Part shown: piece after piece, positions 26,409 to 35,262 of the stretch
Layout of the letters: each line of letters opens with the position of its first letter
Position numbering within the stretch: the stretch's first letter is position 1
From: an uncultured bacterium
Lineage (GTDB): Bacteria; Actinomycetota; Coriobacteriia; Coriobacteriales; Coriobacteriaceae
Direction: 5' to 3'
DNA: 64,000 bases
NCBI GenBank assembly: GCA_905214105.1
Contig: CAJMKK010000002.1
Span: 248,001-312,000, forward strand
Made by a program: the position numbers and the translations under genes
Notes under the pieces: generated by a model
Told to the model about the DNA's origin: nothing
The model's database searches: none
Seen by the model: only the letters and a program-made list of their open reading frames with translations

Positions 26409-27073
26409 GCGCGATGAAGAAGACCCTGTGGACGAGAAGATCGGCGCTCGCGCTTTTTTGCTGTGCTGCTGCCGGCCTTGCGGGCATGAGGGTGAGCGTC
26501 GTTAACGGGAACCGGACGGTCATTCCTGAGAAATATTACGCGGAGGGCGAATGGCTCTCGATGGATGGAGCGTTTCTGGGGTCGAAGGATGTGGTGACTG
26601 ATGGGTATTCGTTTTGCATAGACGGGGCAGAGTTGCTCACGCCGCGCGAGTATCTCAAACGAGCACATGACGATTATTCAAAATATGGCACCGTGGATAC
26701 GAAAACGAGACTGAAGGATGCCGACATCACGTGCGTTATCGCCGTAAAGATGCGTGTCAGAAATAGGGATAATATCGACGGTGGAATCAAAGCGTATGTT
26801 TGGCATCTGGTTCCGGAGTCTGCGCCAAACTATGATTTTGTAGTCAATACCGATCTGATAACGCAAGCCATGCCGGTCCTTGGCGGCTCTGCTGCGTTTG
26901 CCGTGGAGGTTGGGGCAGAAAACGAGTTGCTCGTCCCATTTATGATGCAGAACACCAACGACTATTTCGAAGGTTACGAGACCGTCCGTTTTGAGAAAGC
27001 ATTTCCCGGGACTTACACGATGAAGATGACCGATCTGCCGGAGCGGAGGCTCTTAAGGTTTGAAGTGAAATAG
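26405..27073 (+). CDS. Exported or membrane-anchored protein (DUF5027-like)
   Basis: The 222-aa product starts with a basic, hydrophobic signal or anchor (KKTLWTRRSALALFCCAAAG). No standard lipobox is present, although two cysteines lie at the end of the hydrophobic run. The exported part has a beta-rich look with the pattern GEWLSMDGAFLG, DGYSFCIDGAELL and VRFEKAFPGTYTMK, reminiscent of the DUF5027 lipoproteins found beside ABC transporters (recollection, not searched). The GTG at 26405 overlaps the ATPase stop; an ATG three codons on, at 26414, is the other candidate. It may be an accessory or self-protection protein of the operon. Confidence 0.7.
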   Translation: MSAMKKTLWTRRSALALFCCAAAGLAGMRVSVVNGNRTVIPEKYYAEGEWLSMDGAFLGSKDVVTDGYSFCIDGAELLTPREYLKRAHDDYSKYGTVDTKTRLKDADITCVIAVKMRVRNRDNIDGGIKAYVWHLVPESAPNYDFVVNTDLITQAMPVLGGSAAFAVEVGAENELLVPFMMQNTNDYFEGYETVRFEKAFPGTYTMKMTDLPERRLLRFEVK

Positions 27074-27110
27074 CTCGAGAGCAAGGCAAAACGGGTCCAT
27101 TGGCGGTACG

Positions 27111-27150
27111 CGCGCCCGATTCCAGGCGCCCCGGCCCGGAATCGGGCGCG
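27111..27150. terminator. GC-rich hairpin between convergent genes
   Basis: A 13-bp perfect stem (27111-27123 with 27138-27150) lies between the operon ending at 27073 and the opposite-strand gene ending at 27179. No T-tract is present. Confidence 0.5.
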
Positions 27151-27178
27151 GGACGAGGCGCCTTCGGTGTCGGCCGGC

Positions 27179-27895
27179 CTACCGCTTCTTCTTGCTCTTC
27201 TTCTGCTTGCGCTGCTTGCCCTTGGTCTCCTGGGGCTTGTCGCCCTGTTTTGCTTCGGCAGCGGCCTTTTCTGCCTTCATCTTCTTGCGTTTGGTCTCGA
27301 TGCGGAGTTTTTTGTTGATGCGCGCCTTAAGGAAGGGACCGAACTGCTCGGCATCGCCGCGGACAAAGGTGTCCTTAGGGATCGTCACGCCCTGGTCGGC
27401 GAACATGGCCACAAAGATGCGCTCGCCGTCGAGCACGTGGTCGAGCTTTTCAAACGGGAAGAACTGCGACTTGCCGCTCGTGCCCCAAACCATCAGGCCG
27501 TCCTCGTTGGCGGCGACGCGGCGATAGCGGCCACCCATGGACTCGTCGGCCTCAACGGCGTCGATAAAGTCGCGGGCGAGGGTGTGGTGCAGGTTTTTGC
27601 TCCACCAGGCCAAAAAGGCGCCGAATACGATCAAGACGACGCCAAACTTGATCCAGTTGCCGCCGGCCACCAGCATGCCGATGCCGATGAGCGCGGCAAT
27701 TGCCGCGGCGACATACAGCGAGCCGCGACGCCTGGGCGAGGCGACCAGGCGGGCGAAGTCGGTGACGAGGTCGTTTTCGTATTGGTACTCGTTGAGGTAC
27801 AGGATGCCGTCGTCGGCTGCGGCCTGCTCCTCGAGCGCGACCTCGACCTGGTCGGCTGCTTCGGAGGGAACGAGGTTGCTCTCTGCGTCTGCCAT
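27179..27895 (-). CDS. YcxB-like membrane protein
   Basis: The 238-aa protein has an acidic N-terminus, two close helices (about 58-95), then a cytosolic domain with the run FFPFEKLDHVLDGERIFVAM and VTIPKDTFVRGDAEQFGPFL, which fits the YcxB-like C-terminal domain. It ends in a highly basic, lysine-rich tail of some 45 residues that could bind nucleic acid or membrane phosphates. The function of YcxB-like proteins is unknown. A GGAG site precedes the ATG at 27895. It is divergent from dnaX. Confidence 0.75.
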   Translation of the reverse strand: MADAESNLVPSEAADQVEVALEEQAAADDGILYLNEYQYENDLVTDFARLVASPRRRGSLYVAAAIAALIGIGMLVAGGNWIKFGVVLIVFGAFLAWWSKNLHHTLARDFIDAVEADESMGGRYRRVAANEDGLMVWGTSGKSQFFPFEKLDHVLDGERIFVAMFADQGVTIPKDTFVRGDAEQFGPFLKARINKKLRIETKRKKMKAEKAAAEAKQGDKPQETKGKQRKQKKSKKKR

Positions 27896-28011
27896 GCTCT
27901 TTGGACTCCTATCGCGGCGGGCTCGCCGTACGGGTTATTATGGAATGCAGTATGCCGTGCGACCGCATGGCCGCCGCGGCAACAAGACTCAGTATACCCG
28001 GGGGAGCACCC

Positions 28012-30492
28012 ATGGAATCGTTGTACCGAAAGTATCGCCCGCTCACCTTTGACTCCGTGGTGGGCCAGCAGCATATCGTCTCGACGCTCGAGCACGCCAT
28101 CACCGAGGGGCGCCTGTCCCACGCCTACCTGTTCTGCGGACCGCGCGGCACGGGCAAGACCACCATGGCGCGCATTCTGGCCAAGGCGCTGCTGTGCCGC
28201 AATGCCGAGGCGGCGCGCGCCGAGGGTGCAAGCGGCTGCATGCCCGACGGTACTTGCGAGGAGTGCGAGCTCATTGCCGAGGGTAACCACCCCGATGTCT
28301 ACGAGCTCGATGCCGCCTCCCGCACGGGCGTGGACAATGTGCGCGAGGAAATCATCAACTCCGTCAACTTTGCCCCGGTGCGCGGCAAGTACAAGATCTA
28401 TATCATCGACGAGGTCCACATGCTCACGACGGCGGCGTTCAACGCGCTGCTCAAGACGCTCGAGGAGCCGCCGGCACACGTGATCTTTGTGCTGTGCACC
28501 ACCGACCCGCAAAAGATTCTGGAGACCATCCTCTCGCGCTGCCAGCGTTTCGATTTCCATCGCATCGGCAACGAGGATATCGAGCGTCGCCTGGCATACG
28601 TGTGCGAGCAGGAGGGCTTCGATTACGACGATGAGGCGCTGGCTATCGTGGCGCGCCATGCCAAGGGCGGTATGCGCGACGCGTTGTCCACGCTGGAGCA
28701 GCTGAGCGTCTTTGGCAACGGTTCTGTGCATGCGGACGACGCCCGCTCGCTTTTAGGCGAGGTTTCGGACCAGATTCTGGGCGAGTTTTCCCGCGCCATT
28801 GCCGATCGCGATGTTGCCGAGCTCTATGGACTGATCCGTGCGCAGGTCGAGGAAGGAAACGACCTGCTGGAGCTGACGCGCGACCTGGTGGCGCATGTGC
28901 GTGACGTGTACGTTGCCTGCGTTGCCGGTGCCCGTGCCGAGCTGTTTGAGGGCGGCTCCGAGCAGGCCGAGGCGCTTGCTGCCGAGGCCGCTGCCTTTGG
29001 CGAGCATCCTGCCGACCGCCTGGCCCGTGTGCTGACGGTGCTCGACGATGCCGCACTGGAGATGAGGGGCGCGAGCGACGTGCGCCTGGTGCTCGAGATC
29101 GCCTGCACGCGCCTGGCACGTCCCGAGGCCGATTTAACGATTGAGGCATTGGCCGAGCGCGTGGCCCGCTTGGAGGCCATGGTTGCCAACGGCGCCGTGC
29201 CGGCGAGCGTGGCTGCTGCTCAGGCCGCCGCGCCTGCAGCATCCGTACCCGCTGCTGCCCAACAGCCGACGCTAATTTCGGGCGCTCGTGCTGCCGCTCC
29301 GGCGGCATCCGCTGCCCCCGCTGCTACGTCCGCGCGCCAGGGCGGTATGCCTTGGGACCGTGGTGCTGCTGTTCCGGCTGCCCAGCCTGCGTCCCGTTCT
29401 GCGTCCGTGTCAGCTTCCAAGCCTGCAGCGCCTGCACCTCAGCCTGCGCCGACTCCGACGCCTCAGCCCGTTGCGGCTCCCGCGCCTGCCACCGCTCCGG
29501 CACCTAAGCCCCAGTCCAACAATGCCGCCCAGGTTGCCGCCGCCGGTACTGCCGAGACGCCCGCGGTCGAGGATGCCGGAGAGCTGCAGCGCAAATGGGC
29601 CGAGGTTGTCGAGCGTGTCAAGGCGCGTCAGGCTTCCTACGCGGGGCTTTTGCTCAATGCCCGCGCCACGGCTGACGACGGCTCCAGGCTCACGGTCTCG
29701 TTCCCCGCGGGCTCGACCTTTGCCATCAAGATGCTTGGACGCGCCGACACGCAGTCGGTGGTCCTGCCGACAGTCAGTGCGGTCTTCGGTCGTCGTACCG
29801 TCGACTATGTCCTGGATGGGGGTGGCACGCCGGCTCCTCAACATGAGGAGCATTCTCCATCTGCACGGGCTGCGGTATCTGCGGACCCGCAACCCGTGTC
29901 CTCGGCGGCCCCTGCATCCTCGAGCGCCAGCGCGACGCAGCCAAAAGCAGCACCGATAGCGGCGCCGACCCCGTCGGCGCCTAAGCCCGTCATGGCCAAA
30001 CCGGCTGCTCCGACACCCGCGCCCAAGCCTGCCTCGCCCGCGCCCAAGTCGTCTGACCTGGGCAAAGCCCCCTGGCTGCGCTCCGACAACCCCGCCGGCG
30101 CTCCTGCCACGGGCAAGCTCCCGACCGAGCCCGCGCCCCGAGCGCCCGAGCGCGCGTCCGCTCCCAAGGCTCAGCCCGCCGCGCCGTCTGCGCCATGGGA
30201 ATCCGAGCAGGTTCCCTACGACGATGCCATGGTTGGCGGTTTTGTTGCCGATGCTGGTGGGGACGATCTGCCTCCGTTCGACGTGCCGGGTGCGGCGTCC
30301 GCGCCCAAGTCCGCTGCAACTGCCCCCAAAGAGGAGGACGCTCCTGCAGCTCCCTGGGAGTCCAACTCCGGTGCGGGCGGCCCCTTCGGCCATCAGGGTG
30401 CAGCCCCGAGCATCCCGCAGACCGAGGACGAGGCCAAAGCCCTCATCCGCAGCGTCTTCGGCCAGTCCACCATCTTCAAGCCGGTGGAGTAG
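28012..30492 (+). CDS. dnaX: DNA polymerase III subunits gamma and tau
   Basis: DnaX is the clamp-loader ATPase of the replisome. The 826-aa protein starts MESLYRKYRPLTFDSVVGQ, with Walker A GPRGTGKTT (near 43), a zinc module with cysteines near 62-84, IIDEVHML as Walker B, and the lid and collar domains to about 375. The rest is a long Ala/Pro-rich region (about 400-510 and 615-760) around a folded tau segment near 525-610. The ATG at 28012 follows GGGGGAG and begins the conserved sequence. No obvious slippage heptamer for a short gamma form was seen. ybaB and recR follow after one opposite-strand gene, close to the common dnaX-ybaB-recR order. Confidence 0.95.
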   Translation: MESLYRKYRPLTFDSVVGQQHIVSTLEHAITEGRLSHAYLFCGPRGTGKTTMARILAKALLCRNAEAARAEGASGCMPDGTCEECELIAEGNHPDVYELDAASRTGVDNVREEIINSVNFAPVRGKYKIYIIDEVHMLTTAAFNALLKTLEEPPAHVIFVLCTTDPQKILETILSRCQRFDFHRIGNEDIERRLAYVCEQEGFDYDDEALAIVARHAKGGMRDALSTLEQLSVFGNGSVHADDARSLLGEVSDQILGEFSRAIADRDVAELYGLIRAQVEEGNDLLELTRDLVAHVRDVYVACVAGARAELFEGGSEQAEALAAEAAAFGEHPADRLARVLTVLDDAALEMRGASDVRLVLEIACTRLARPEADLTIEALAERVARLEAMVANGAVPASVAAAQAAAPAASVPAAAQQPTLISGARAAAPAASAAPAATSARQGGMPWDRGAAVPAAQPASRSASVSASKPAAPAPQPAPTPTPQPVAAPAPATAPAPKPQSNNAAQVAAAGTAETPAVEDAGELQRKWAEVVERVKARQASYAGLLLNARATADDGSRLTVSFPAGSTFAIKMLGRADTQSVVLPTVSAVFGRRTVDYVLDGGGTPAPQHEEHSPSARAAVSADPQPVSSAAPASSSASATQPKAAPIAAPTPSAPKPVMAKPAAPTPAPKPASPAPKSSDLGKAPWLRSDNPAGAPATGKLPTEPAPRAPERASAPKAQPAAPSAPWESEQVPYDDAMVGGFVADAGGDDLPPFDVPGAASAPKSAATAPKEEDAPAAPWESNSGAGGPFGHQGAAPSIPQTEDEAKALIRSVFGQSTIFKPVE

Positions 30493-30513
30493 CTGCGCAG
30501 GCGGGTATACTGC

Positions 30514-30987
30514 TCAAGAAGAGAACCCCTTGCCCGGGCGCATCTGTATTTCGGACATGTGCAACGTGGTGCCGCGTATATCGCATTCGAGCAGACAGGC
30601 GCGTGACGGTCGGCCTAGGATGCTGAGGTCGATACGATACGTCGCATGGCTGTCCGTGTACTCGACTTGCTCGGCGTTGACGGTTGCTCCGATTGTAAAT
30701 AAAGAGCCCAGTTCGGCATCGACAATCTTGGAGTCCTTTATCTTGACCTTGAACTCTTGGTAGAGGGACGGGCTGTTGTAGTAAATGGTTCGGGTTCCGT
30801 CGGTGCATTCATCGGTCGTCTCCCATTTGACGACGGGCTGGTCCGAGCTGGCTATCAGCAGTTCTGCTCCAAAAGCTATGGCATGGGTGATGATAACCAG
30901 TAATACCCAGACGACAAAGAGATAGAGAACCACATATGCAACGGGGTGTTTTGAGCGGATGTTTTGGAGTACGGCTGGGACATTCAC
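30514..30987 (-). CDS. Small single-pass membrane protein, unknown
   Basis: The 157-aa protein has one N-terminal membrane helix (about 18-40) and an extracytoplasmic domain of about 115 residues, with pairs of cysteines (DECTDG, then ACLLEC) that may form a disulfide. The GTG at 30987 is the start because GGAGGTG lies 6 bases upstream. It is inserted on the opposite strand between dnaX and ybaB, interrupting a gene order that is usually collinear. No family is recognised. Confidence 0.65.
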   Translation of the reverse strand: MNVPAVLQNIRSKHPVAYVVLYLFVVWVLLVIITHAIAFGAELLIASSDQPVVKWETTDECTDGTRTIYYNSPSLYQEFKVKIKDSKIVDAELGSLFTIGATVNAEQVEYTDSHATYRIDLSILGRPSRACLLECDIRGTTLHMSEIQMRPGKGFSS

Positions 30988-31140
30988 GAGGGCACCTCCA
31001 AATCGTCATCTATGACAATCAAATTATACCCAGCCGCCATGCGTGCCGCCTCGAGCAGCGGCTCGGCATTTTGCCATGTAGCCTTGTAGCCCTACGCATA
31101 AACTGCCTGGTTCCAGCTCTGCTAGATGTAGCTTGAGATA

Positions 31141-31175
31141 ATTATGCAACCTTGCATAATTCGACCTTGCATAAT
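31141..31175. promoter_or_regulatory. TTGCATAAT operator-like repeats upstream of ybaB
   Basis: ATTATGCAA-CC-TTGCATAAT forms a 9-bp inverted repeat at 31141-31160, and CCTTGCATAAT is repeated directly at 31165-31175, 15 bases on. It is about 160 bases before ybaB and lies in a stretch with several TATAAT-like hexamers, so it is a candidate regulator site. Confidence 0.45.
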
Positions 31176-31336
31176 CTTGGGCGTGCGTCACGCTCAAGGA
31201 CATGTATATCGACTGAGGTAGCGTGTCCGCCCCGCTTGCTTGCCCCGCGCCGTGGTACGATTTTTGAGTTTGAAAGTCCCGTCGCGCTCCGGCTGCCCTT
31301 GCAGCTTGTCGCGCGGCCGCACGTAAAGGAGCCATC

Positions 31337-31657
31337 ATGGCCGGTATGAACATGCAGCAAATGATGAAGCAGGCTCGCAAGATGCAGGAGCAGCTTGCCG
31401 CCGCGCAGGAAAACCTTAAGTCCCAGACCGTCGACGCCTCTGCCGGCGGCGGCATGGTCAAGGTGACCGTTAACGGCGAGATGGAGCTCGTCAACCTCAC
31501 CATCGACCCCGATGCCCTCGATCCCGAGGACGTCGATATGCTGCAGGACATGATCATGGCTGCCGTCAACGAGGCCGTCCGCGGTGTCAACGAGCTCGCC
31601 AACAAGCAGATGGGCGCCATCACCGGCGGCCTCAACATCCCGGGCATGCCGTTCTAA
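31337..31657 (+). CDS. ybaB: YbaB/EbfC nucleoid-associated protein
   Basis: The 106-aa DNA-binding protein forms dimers that coat DNA. It has the Met/Gln-rich first helix ([16 protein letters not shown]), the beta-strand [18 protein letters not shown] and the acidic [19 protein letters not shown] helix of the family. AAAGGAG precedes the ATG. recR begins 13 bases after the stop, the usual pairing. Confidence 0.95.
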   Translation: MAGMNMQQMMKQARKMQEQLAAAQENLKSQTVDASAGGGMVKVTVNGEMELVNLTIDPDALDPEDVDMLQDMIMAAVNEAVRGVNELANKQMGAITGGLNIPGMPF

Positions 31658-31670
31658 GACACGCATATAT

Positions 31671-32267
31671 ATGAGTGCCAACCATAGTCTGCAAAAATTG
31701 CTCGATGAGCTGGGCCGTCTGCCGGGCATTGGTCCCAAGTCGGCCCAGCGCATCGCCTATTACCTGCTCGAGGCCGATGCCGAGGAGGCGCGCCGCCTGG
31801 CCGAGGCTATCCTGGAGGTTAAGCAGGAGGTTCACTTTTGCAGCCGCTGCTTTAACTACGCCACGGCCGACGAGTGCTCCATCTGCCAGGATTCGATGCG
31901 CGATACCACTCGCATTTGCGTGGTGGGCGAGCCGCGCGATGTCCAGGCGATTGAGCGCACGGGCAGCTACCACGGTCTCTACCACGTATTGGGCGGCGTG
32001 ATCAGTCCCATGGACAAGATTGGTCCCGAGCAGTTGCACATTCGTGAGCTGCTGGCACGCTTGGGCCACGAGGACATCCACGAGGTCATCATCGCCACCA
32101 ACCCCAATATCGAGGGCGAGACCACGGCGAGCTACCTGGCCCGCACTATCAAGCCGCTGGGCGTTGAGGTGTCGCGTCTGGCGAGCGGCCTTCCCGTGGG
32201 CGGCGACCTGGAGTATGCCGACGAGCTTACGCTTGGGCGCGCCATCGAGGCCCGTCGCACGATTTAG
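31671..32267 (+). CDS. recR: Recombination mediator protein RecR
   Basis: RecR works with RecO, and RecF where present, to load RecA at gaps. The 198-aa protein has the N-terminal helix-hairpin-helix ([20 protein letters not shown]), the four-cysteine zinc finger [18 protein letters not shown] (about 57-74) and the Toprim domain ([14 protein letters not shown] to [12 protein letters not shown]). Length is normal. No clear ribosome site is seen, which suggests coupling to ybaB 13 bases upstream. Confidence 0.97.
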   Translation: MSANHSLQKLLDELGRLPGIGPKSAQRIAYYLLEADAEEARRLAEAILEVKQEVHFCSRCFNYATADECSICQDSMRDTTRICVVGEPRDVQAIERTGSYHGLYHVLGGVISPMDKIGPEQLHIRELLARLGHEDIHEVIIATNPNIEGETTASYLARTIKPLGVEVSRLASGLPVGGDLEYADELTLGRAIEARRTI

Positions 32268-32472
32268 GTGGCGAGCCTGCTCCTGCCGTATGTCTTCATC
32301 GCGACGCACGGGGTAGCCATAATTTCCCCGTGCGACTGTAAGTTTGTTGTGCAACAAAGATGCTTTGTATCCGCTTATCGCATGGATGCTTCCACTCGCA
32401 TCCTTAATTTGCCCATTCGTTGCGGAACCTTTTGGGTTCGCTGATACACTCAAATATGGATTCGAATGAATG

Positions 32473-32498
32473 CGCCGCTCCCGAGCGGCGTGTTTTTG
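32473..32498 (+). terminator. Leader hairpin with T-tract before the 32513 gene
   Basis: CGCCGCT pairs with AGCGGCG around CCCG and is followed by TGTTTTTG, ending just before the ribosome site at 32501. A TACACT -10-like hexamer at 32445-32450 lies upstream, so the hairpin would be in the 5' leader. It could instead end recR read-through. Confidence 0.6.
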
Positions 32499-32512
32499 TT
32501 GGAGGAGAACGC

Positions 32513-33418
32513 ATGCGGCCCGGTGGCACTCAGACAAAGCGCGGCGCCGCGGTGCGCATGCGACGCCGACTGGGCTTGGCGCCGCGGGCGTACGCACTGC
32601 TGTCTTGCTCGCTGGTGCTGGTCATAGCTGGCGTTTCTGCCTATGGCATGACCGTGCCGTCCATGATGCAGGCACATGCCGCACGCGAACCGCGCGTGGG
32701 GCATGAGGTCAAAAGTGACCTGGGGACCACGACTGGATATGCTTGGGCAAGTGTGGTCGCGCATATTGTGTTTGGCACCGGCGACGCGGACGGCGCCGAG
32801 GCCCCGGACAACGAAGTCACGCTTGCCAATGGCAAAACCATCGTGCTCACCAACACCAAGATCATCGATCGGTTGTCCAACAATAGCGTGGCGGCAACGG
32901 TGAATAAGGTCGAGCAGCAGAAGGAGCAGGACGCCCAGCAGTCCGGAAAGCCCGGTAGCTCGGATACTTCTGGCTCCGGCTCGGATTCGTCGAGTTCGGG
33001 CGGTGGCTCTGGGTCGGGTTCCTCTGCCGGAGGGTCTGGAAACGGCGGCTCGACGGGCGGCAACACTGACAACGATGCAAACTCCGGTGGCCTTTCCGCT
33101 GCTGAGGAAGAGAGCATTCACAGCTGGCTTGTGACCAAGTACAACATGCTCGACGGCTATGTTTCTCGTGCCAATGACGTGGTCTCGACCTATAACTCTA
33201 CGGGAGATCCCAGGCCGTGCGACAGCCTGGTCGGGGAGATGTTTGTCATTCGAGCCGAGTTCGGTCGTCAGACATTCTCGCCCCGGTCAAAGTGGTATCA
33301 GCAGTATGCCAATCTGTGGGGCTGTTACACCAACCTATGTCAATGGGTCGGCCATTACGGCGATGATGACGTCGCGCTCGGTAACTTCAACAATAACGTG
33401 GCGGCGCTTGCCCTATGA
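32513..33418 (+). CDS. Single-pass extracytoplasmic protein of a kinase/FHA operon
   Basis: The 301-aa protein has a basic N-terminus, one membrane helix (about 25-47) and an exterior part: a domain to about 140, a Ser/Gly-rich linker (about 145-190) and a C-terminal domain of about 105 residues with three cysteines. GGAGG lies 8 bases before the ATG at 32513. Its stop overlaps the next gene's start (ATGA), followed by the FHA gene, so it may be the sensor or a substrate of that kinase. No known domain was recognised. Confidence 0.72.
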   Translation: MRPGGTQTKRGAAVRMRRRLGLAPRAYALLSCSLVLVIAGVSAYGMTVPSMMQAHAAREPRVGHEVKSDLGTTTGYAWASVVAHIVFGTGDADGAEAPDNEVTLANGKTIVLTNTKIIDRLSNNSVAATVNKVEQQKEQDAQQSGKPGSSDTSGSGSDSSSSGGGSGSGSSAGGSGNGGSTGGNTDNDANSGGLSAAEEESIHSWLVTKYNMLDGYVSRANDVVSTYNSTGDPRPCDSLVGEMFVIRAEFGRQTFSPRSKWYQQYANLWGCYTNLCQWVGHYGDDDVALGNFNNNVAALAL

Positions 33419-35259
33419 TGACCGATCTTGCATCCACCACACCACAATCGCTCGGTCGCGATCCCATGGTCGGCCTGCGCCTGGCGCGTGTCGACGGGTT
33501 TGAGCCGGCCATTGCGCTCGGTCAGGACGAACTGCCTGCCTATCTGCGTCGTTTTACGATACTGTTTGCCGACGATGCCACCATGCGCCGTGGCGGTATC
33601 GGCCGCGTGACGCGTGCCGTCAACGCCCAAGGCGAGGCCGTGGCACTCAAGCAGCTCATCTTGCCAACGTGCGATGAGTTTGACGATGCCGCCGCCCATG
33701 AGGCGCTGGTCGCCAAGTTCAAAGCGGCGTTTCGCGAGGAATACGAATGCCATCGCGCCCTTTCGGGCCTTAAGGGCTTTCCCCGCCTCTATGGCTGGGG
33801 CGAGGTCGACGGTGTGCCTGCAATTGTCATGGAATGGGTCGAGGGCGAGACGCTCGCCCGCTTGCGCTCGCGCTTTGCCGTGGACGATGCCGGCCGCCTA
33901 TCGCCGCTTGTGGCGGCGCGTCTGGGTCGCGACCTGTTCGATCTGCTCTGCCGTATGAGCCTGGTGGGCGAGGGCTTTGTCCATCGCGATATCTCGCCCG
34001 CTAATATTATGGTGCGTACGGCGCGTCTACCGCTTGACCGGCAGCTTGCCGAGGGCACCTTTGACCTGTGCCTGATCGACTTTGGCTCGTCGCTGGCGCT
34101 TGAGCCTGCGTCGGCCGTGGCCGGTACCGGCGGCAAGGCGTCGTTTACGGAGCGCTATGCCACGCTGCGTCGCGCGACGGTTGCCTATGCCCCGCCCGAG
34201 ATGCTCACCGACGATATTCCCGACCTGCGCGCTTTGCGTATGTCGCCGGCGATCGACGTCTATGCCGCAGCAAGCACGGTTTACGAGCTCATTGCCGGCG
34301 CCGCGCCATACGAAGCCGCGCCGAGCACTTCGGGCACCTCGGGTTCGCGCAAAAAGACGCGCGACATCGCCAGCCCCTACCGTCTCAAGATGGACACGCT
34401 GCCCGACTATCCCATTGGTGCCCATGCGCCCGGTTGCGATTTGACTCAGCTGCTTCGTCGTGAGCCCGATGTGGCGCTCGCTGCGGCCGAGCAGGCCCAG
34501 CAGCTGGGGCTTGAGCCGGATTCCGAGGAGCTACGCGATGCGCTGGCGTTTGTCGATGCCCAGCTGTTCGACGTGGTGATGGCCTGTCTGTCCAGCCATC
34601 AAAAAGATCGTCCCGAGCCGGCGGCGGTCGAGGCGGCGCTCTCGGCGTTTTGTGACCACTATGCGCAAAATGTCGGTCGTTCGCTCCGCGGCGAGCCGCT
34701 CACGCCGTGCCCCATGGATGCGTCTGGCCGCGCGGTTCGTCGCGCGCTGATGGTCGGCGCGACGGTCGTCTGTGGCGTGGTTTGGGCTGTGGTCGTGGTT
34801 TCGGCCGCGCTGCTGGCGTCGGGCGCTCGCGTGACGGCGACTTTGGGATCGCTCGTGTGGTCTGGGTCGCTACCGGGTATTATTGCCGCACTGGCGTTGG
34901 CGCTGCCAGGCATAGCCGGCGTTGCCGCGGGGGCACTTGCGCGCGATCGGCGCTCGGGCTTCCTGCAGGGTGTGCTTGCGCTTTCTGCCTGCGAGGTTCC
35001 GGTGCTGGTTGTGGCTGCATGTAGCGTATTTTCCCAACGCGCCGTGATGGGCGGCCTTGTTGCCGCTCTGGTTGCAACCTATACGCTTACGTGGTTTTTG
35101 CTTGCGATGGGCTTTGCCTTTGAACTTCCCGTTTCGGCACCGCGACGCACAAAAGCCCAGATGGCGACTCCGCTTGCCGGTGGAGCCGCAGCTGTCCGTA
35201 CTTTTGGCGGACCTGTCGAAGTATCGTCCGATTCTATTTCTACGACCAAGGAGGCCTAG
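33415..35259 (+). CDS. Atypical Ser/Thr kinase with polytopic membrane C-terminus
   Basis: The 614-aa protein has a protein-kinase-like domain (about 45-415) with a glycine loop (RRGGIGRV), the VALK lysine, the catalytic loop HRDISPANIM (near 190) and IDFGSS as the metal motif. The lysine usual in HRDxKPxN is replaced by Ser, as in some small-molecule and lantibiotic-type kinases, so its substrate may be unusual. About five hydrophobic helices close the protein (about 440-585). It starts within the stop of the preceding gene, and the FHA protein follows after 3 bases, which suggests a dedicated kinase-reader module separate from the one at 15-21 kb. Confidence 0.83.
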   Translation: MMTDLASTTPQSLGRDPMVGLRLARVDGFEPAIALGQDELPAYLRRFTILFADDATMRRGGIGRVTRAVNAQGEAVALKQLILPTCDEFDDAAAHEALVAKFKAAFREEYECHRALSGLKGFPRLYGWGEVDGVPAIVMEWVEGETLARLRSRFAVDDAGRLSPLVAARLGRDLFDLLCRMSLVGEGFVHRDISPANIMVRTARLPLDRQLAEGTFDLCLIDFGSSLALEPASAVAGTGGKASFTERYATLRRATVAYAPPEMLTDDIPDLRALRMSPAIDVYAAASTVYELIAGAAPYEAAPSTSGTSGSRKKTRDIASPYRLKMDTLPDYPIGAHAPGCDLTQLLRREPDVALAAAEQAQQLGLEPDSEELRDALAFVDAQLFDVVMACLSSHQKDRPEPAAVEAALSAFCDHYAQNVGRSLRGEPLTPCPMDASGRAVRRALMVGATVVCGVVWAVVVVSAALLASGARVTATLGSLVWSGSLPGIIAALALALPGIAGVAAGALARDRRSGFLQGVLALSACEVPVLVVAACSVFSQRAVMGGLVAALVATYTLTWFLLAMGFAFELPVSAPRRTKAQMATPLAGGAAAVRTFGGPVEVSSDSISTTKEA

Positions 35260-35262
35260 GTC

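Noticed and set aside
27896..28011. Signal recognition particle RNA upstream of dnaX
   Set aside because: Position is typical in some bacteria, but the conserved core and its hairpin are not present here or near recR.
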